This document shows, piece by piece, positions 63,294-64,000 of a DNA stretch of 64,000 bases; the first letter of the stretch is position 1; each line of letters opens with the position of its first letter. Location of the stretch: NCBI GenBank assembly GCA_045226255.1, contig JBGVCG010000016.1, positions 372,001 through 436,000 of the forward strand. Direction: 5' to 3'. Position numbers and translations under genes: made by a program. The notes beneath the pieces are model-generated. The model searched no databases. It was not told the DNA's origin and saw only the letters and a program-made list of their open reading frames with translations. This stretch comes from UBA1181 sp045226255 (GTDB taxonomy: Bacteria; Bacteroidota; Bacteroidia; Bacteroidales; Paludibacteraceae).

Positions 63294-64000
63294 ATGAAAG
63301 AGAACGAGATGATATTTGGCATACGCGCCATCATCGAAGCCATCCATTCGGACAAGCAGATCGACAAGATCATCATCAAGAACGATATGCAGAGCGAACT
63401 GGCCAAGGAACTGCTCAATGCGGTGAAGGGCCACAACGCCATACAGATACAGCGCGTACCGCTCGAAAGGCTCAACCGATACACGCACAAGAACCACCAA
63501 GGGGCCATCGCCTTCGTGAGCCAGACGGACTATCAGTTGGTGGCTGACCTCGTGCCCTTCCTCTACGAGCAAGGGAAGGTGCCCTTCTTCGTCGTCCTGG
63601 ACGGTGTGACGGACGTTCGCAACTTCGGAGCCATCGCCCGCACCTGCGAGTGTGCCGGCGTCGATGCGATCATCATCCCCGTGAAAGGAGGCGCATCCGT
63701 CAATGCGGACGCTATCAAGACCTCTGCGGGAGCGCTCCACACATTGCCCGTCTGCAAGGAGAGCAGCCTGACATCCGCCCTCAAATTCATGAAGAAATGC
63801 GGCATACGGATCATCGCCGCCAGCGAAAAAGGCACATTGCCCTACACGGAATCCAACATGAAGGACCCCGTCGCCATCGTCATGGGAGCGGAGGACAAGG
63901 GCGTTTCCCCGGAAGTGCTGCGCATCTGCGACGAGATGGTCAGCATACCTATCTTAGGCAAGATATCCTCCCTCAACGTCTCCGTGGCGGCAGGCGTGAT
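63294..64000 (+). CDS. rlmB: 23S rRNA 2'-O-methyltransferase RlmB (partial, runs off the window)
   Basis: SPOUT-class TrmH family enzyme. The ATG at 63294 (MKENEMIFGIRAIIEAIHSD) begins an N-terminal substrate-binding domain, then the SpoU fold with FFVVLDGVTDVRNFGAIART, AIVMGAEDKGVSPEVL, and SIPILGKISSLNVSVAAGV at the window end, where the frame is still open. Target by family is Gm2251 of 23S rRNA. At 235 codons seen, only a few residues should be missing. Confidence 0.92.
   Translation, partial: MKENEMIFGIRAIIEAIHSDKQIDKIIIKNDMQSELAKELLNAVKGHNAIQIQRVPLERLNRYTHKNHQGAIAFVSQTDYQLVADLVPFLYEQGKVPFFVVLDGVTDVRNFGAIARTCECAGVDAIIIPVKGGASVNADAIKTSAGALHTLPVCKESSLTSALKFMKKCGIRIIAASEKGTLPYTESNMKDPVAIVMGAEDKGVSPEVLRICDEMVSIPILGKISSLNVSVAAGV

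Overview
The window comes from a member of the Bacteroidota, most likely the order Bacteroidales. Several things point there: many lipoproteins with a lipobox right after a short signal peptide, promoters of the Bacteroidales type (a -33 TTTG and a -7 TAnnTTTG, as before 47023 and 51240), a fused MurF-alanine racemase, TonB-dependent receptors with a carboxypeptidase-like plug extension, a hybrid two-component system, DUF4270, DUF4876 and GSCFA proteins, and signs of type IX secretion (a C-terminal sorting domain on the GH74 enzyme and a Plug-type protein). Genus cannot be told from sequence alone.

Layout. 1-2333: GH3 lipoprotein cut by the window edge. 2393-5977: minus-strand run of a small exported protein, ffh, folD and rsmE. 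6191-8616: two lipoproteins, one a papain-like protease. 8726-11972: minus-strand run of a LysE-type exporter, engB, a lipid A-type acyltransferase and a glycosyltransferase. 12047-15816: an NtrC-like response regulator that has lost its sigma-54 loop, coupled to a hybrid histidine kinase. 16013-18511: ispF, an OmpA lipoprotein and a GSCFA protein. 18702-24380: secreted GH74 xyloglucanase and clpB. 24730-26825: a Fic protein overlapping a WG-repeat lipoprotein. 28577-37036: two TonB-receptor operons, the first with a heavy-metal-binding protein. 45683-64000: panD, panC, a starch synthase-like protein, DUF4270, an Lrp regulator, tRNA-Met, a large hybrid sensor, murF-alr, tsaD, a Plug protein, ttcA, rimM and a partial rlmB.

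The unusual part is two AT-rich accessory clusters, 26826-28487 and 38087-45660. Each reads, on the minus strand, as an Rhs-type leader repeat, a toxin C-terminal tip fragment placed directly before a small lipoprotein (the classic toxin-immunity arrangement), further lipoproteins, and then a two-domain AAA+ ATPase gene. The ATPase is intact at 38326-40356 and survives only as its two ends at 26826-26945. Tips include a JAMM-like metalloprotease fragment and a tip fused out of frame to an Rhs core. The second cluster lies between intact panD and a wrecked second copy of panD, as if a segment had been duplicated. I read these as decaying polymorphic-toxin islands with a linked AAA+ partner. The sequence supports the remnants and the repeated order well; the functional link between ATPase and toxin is inference.
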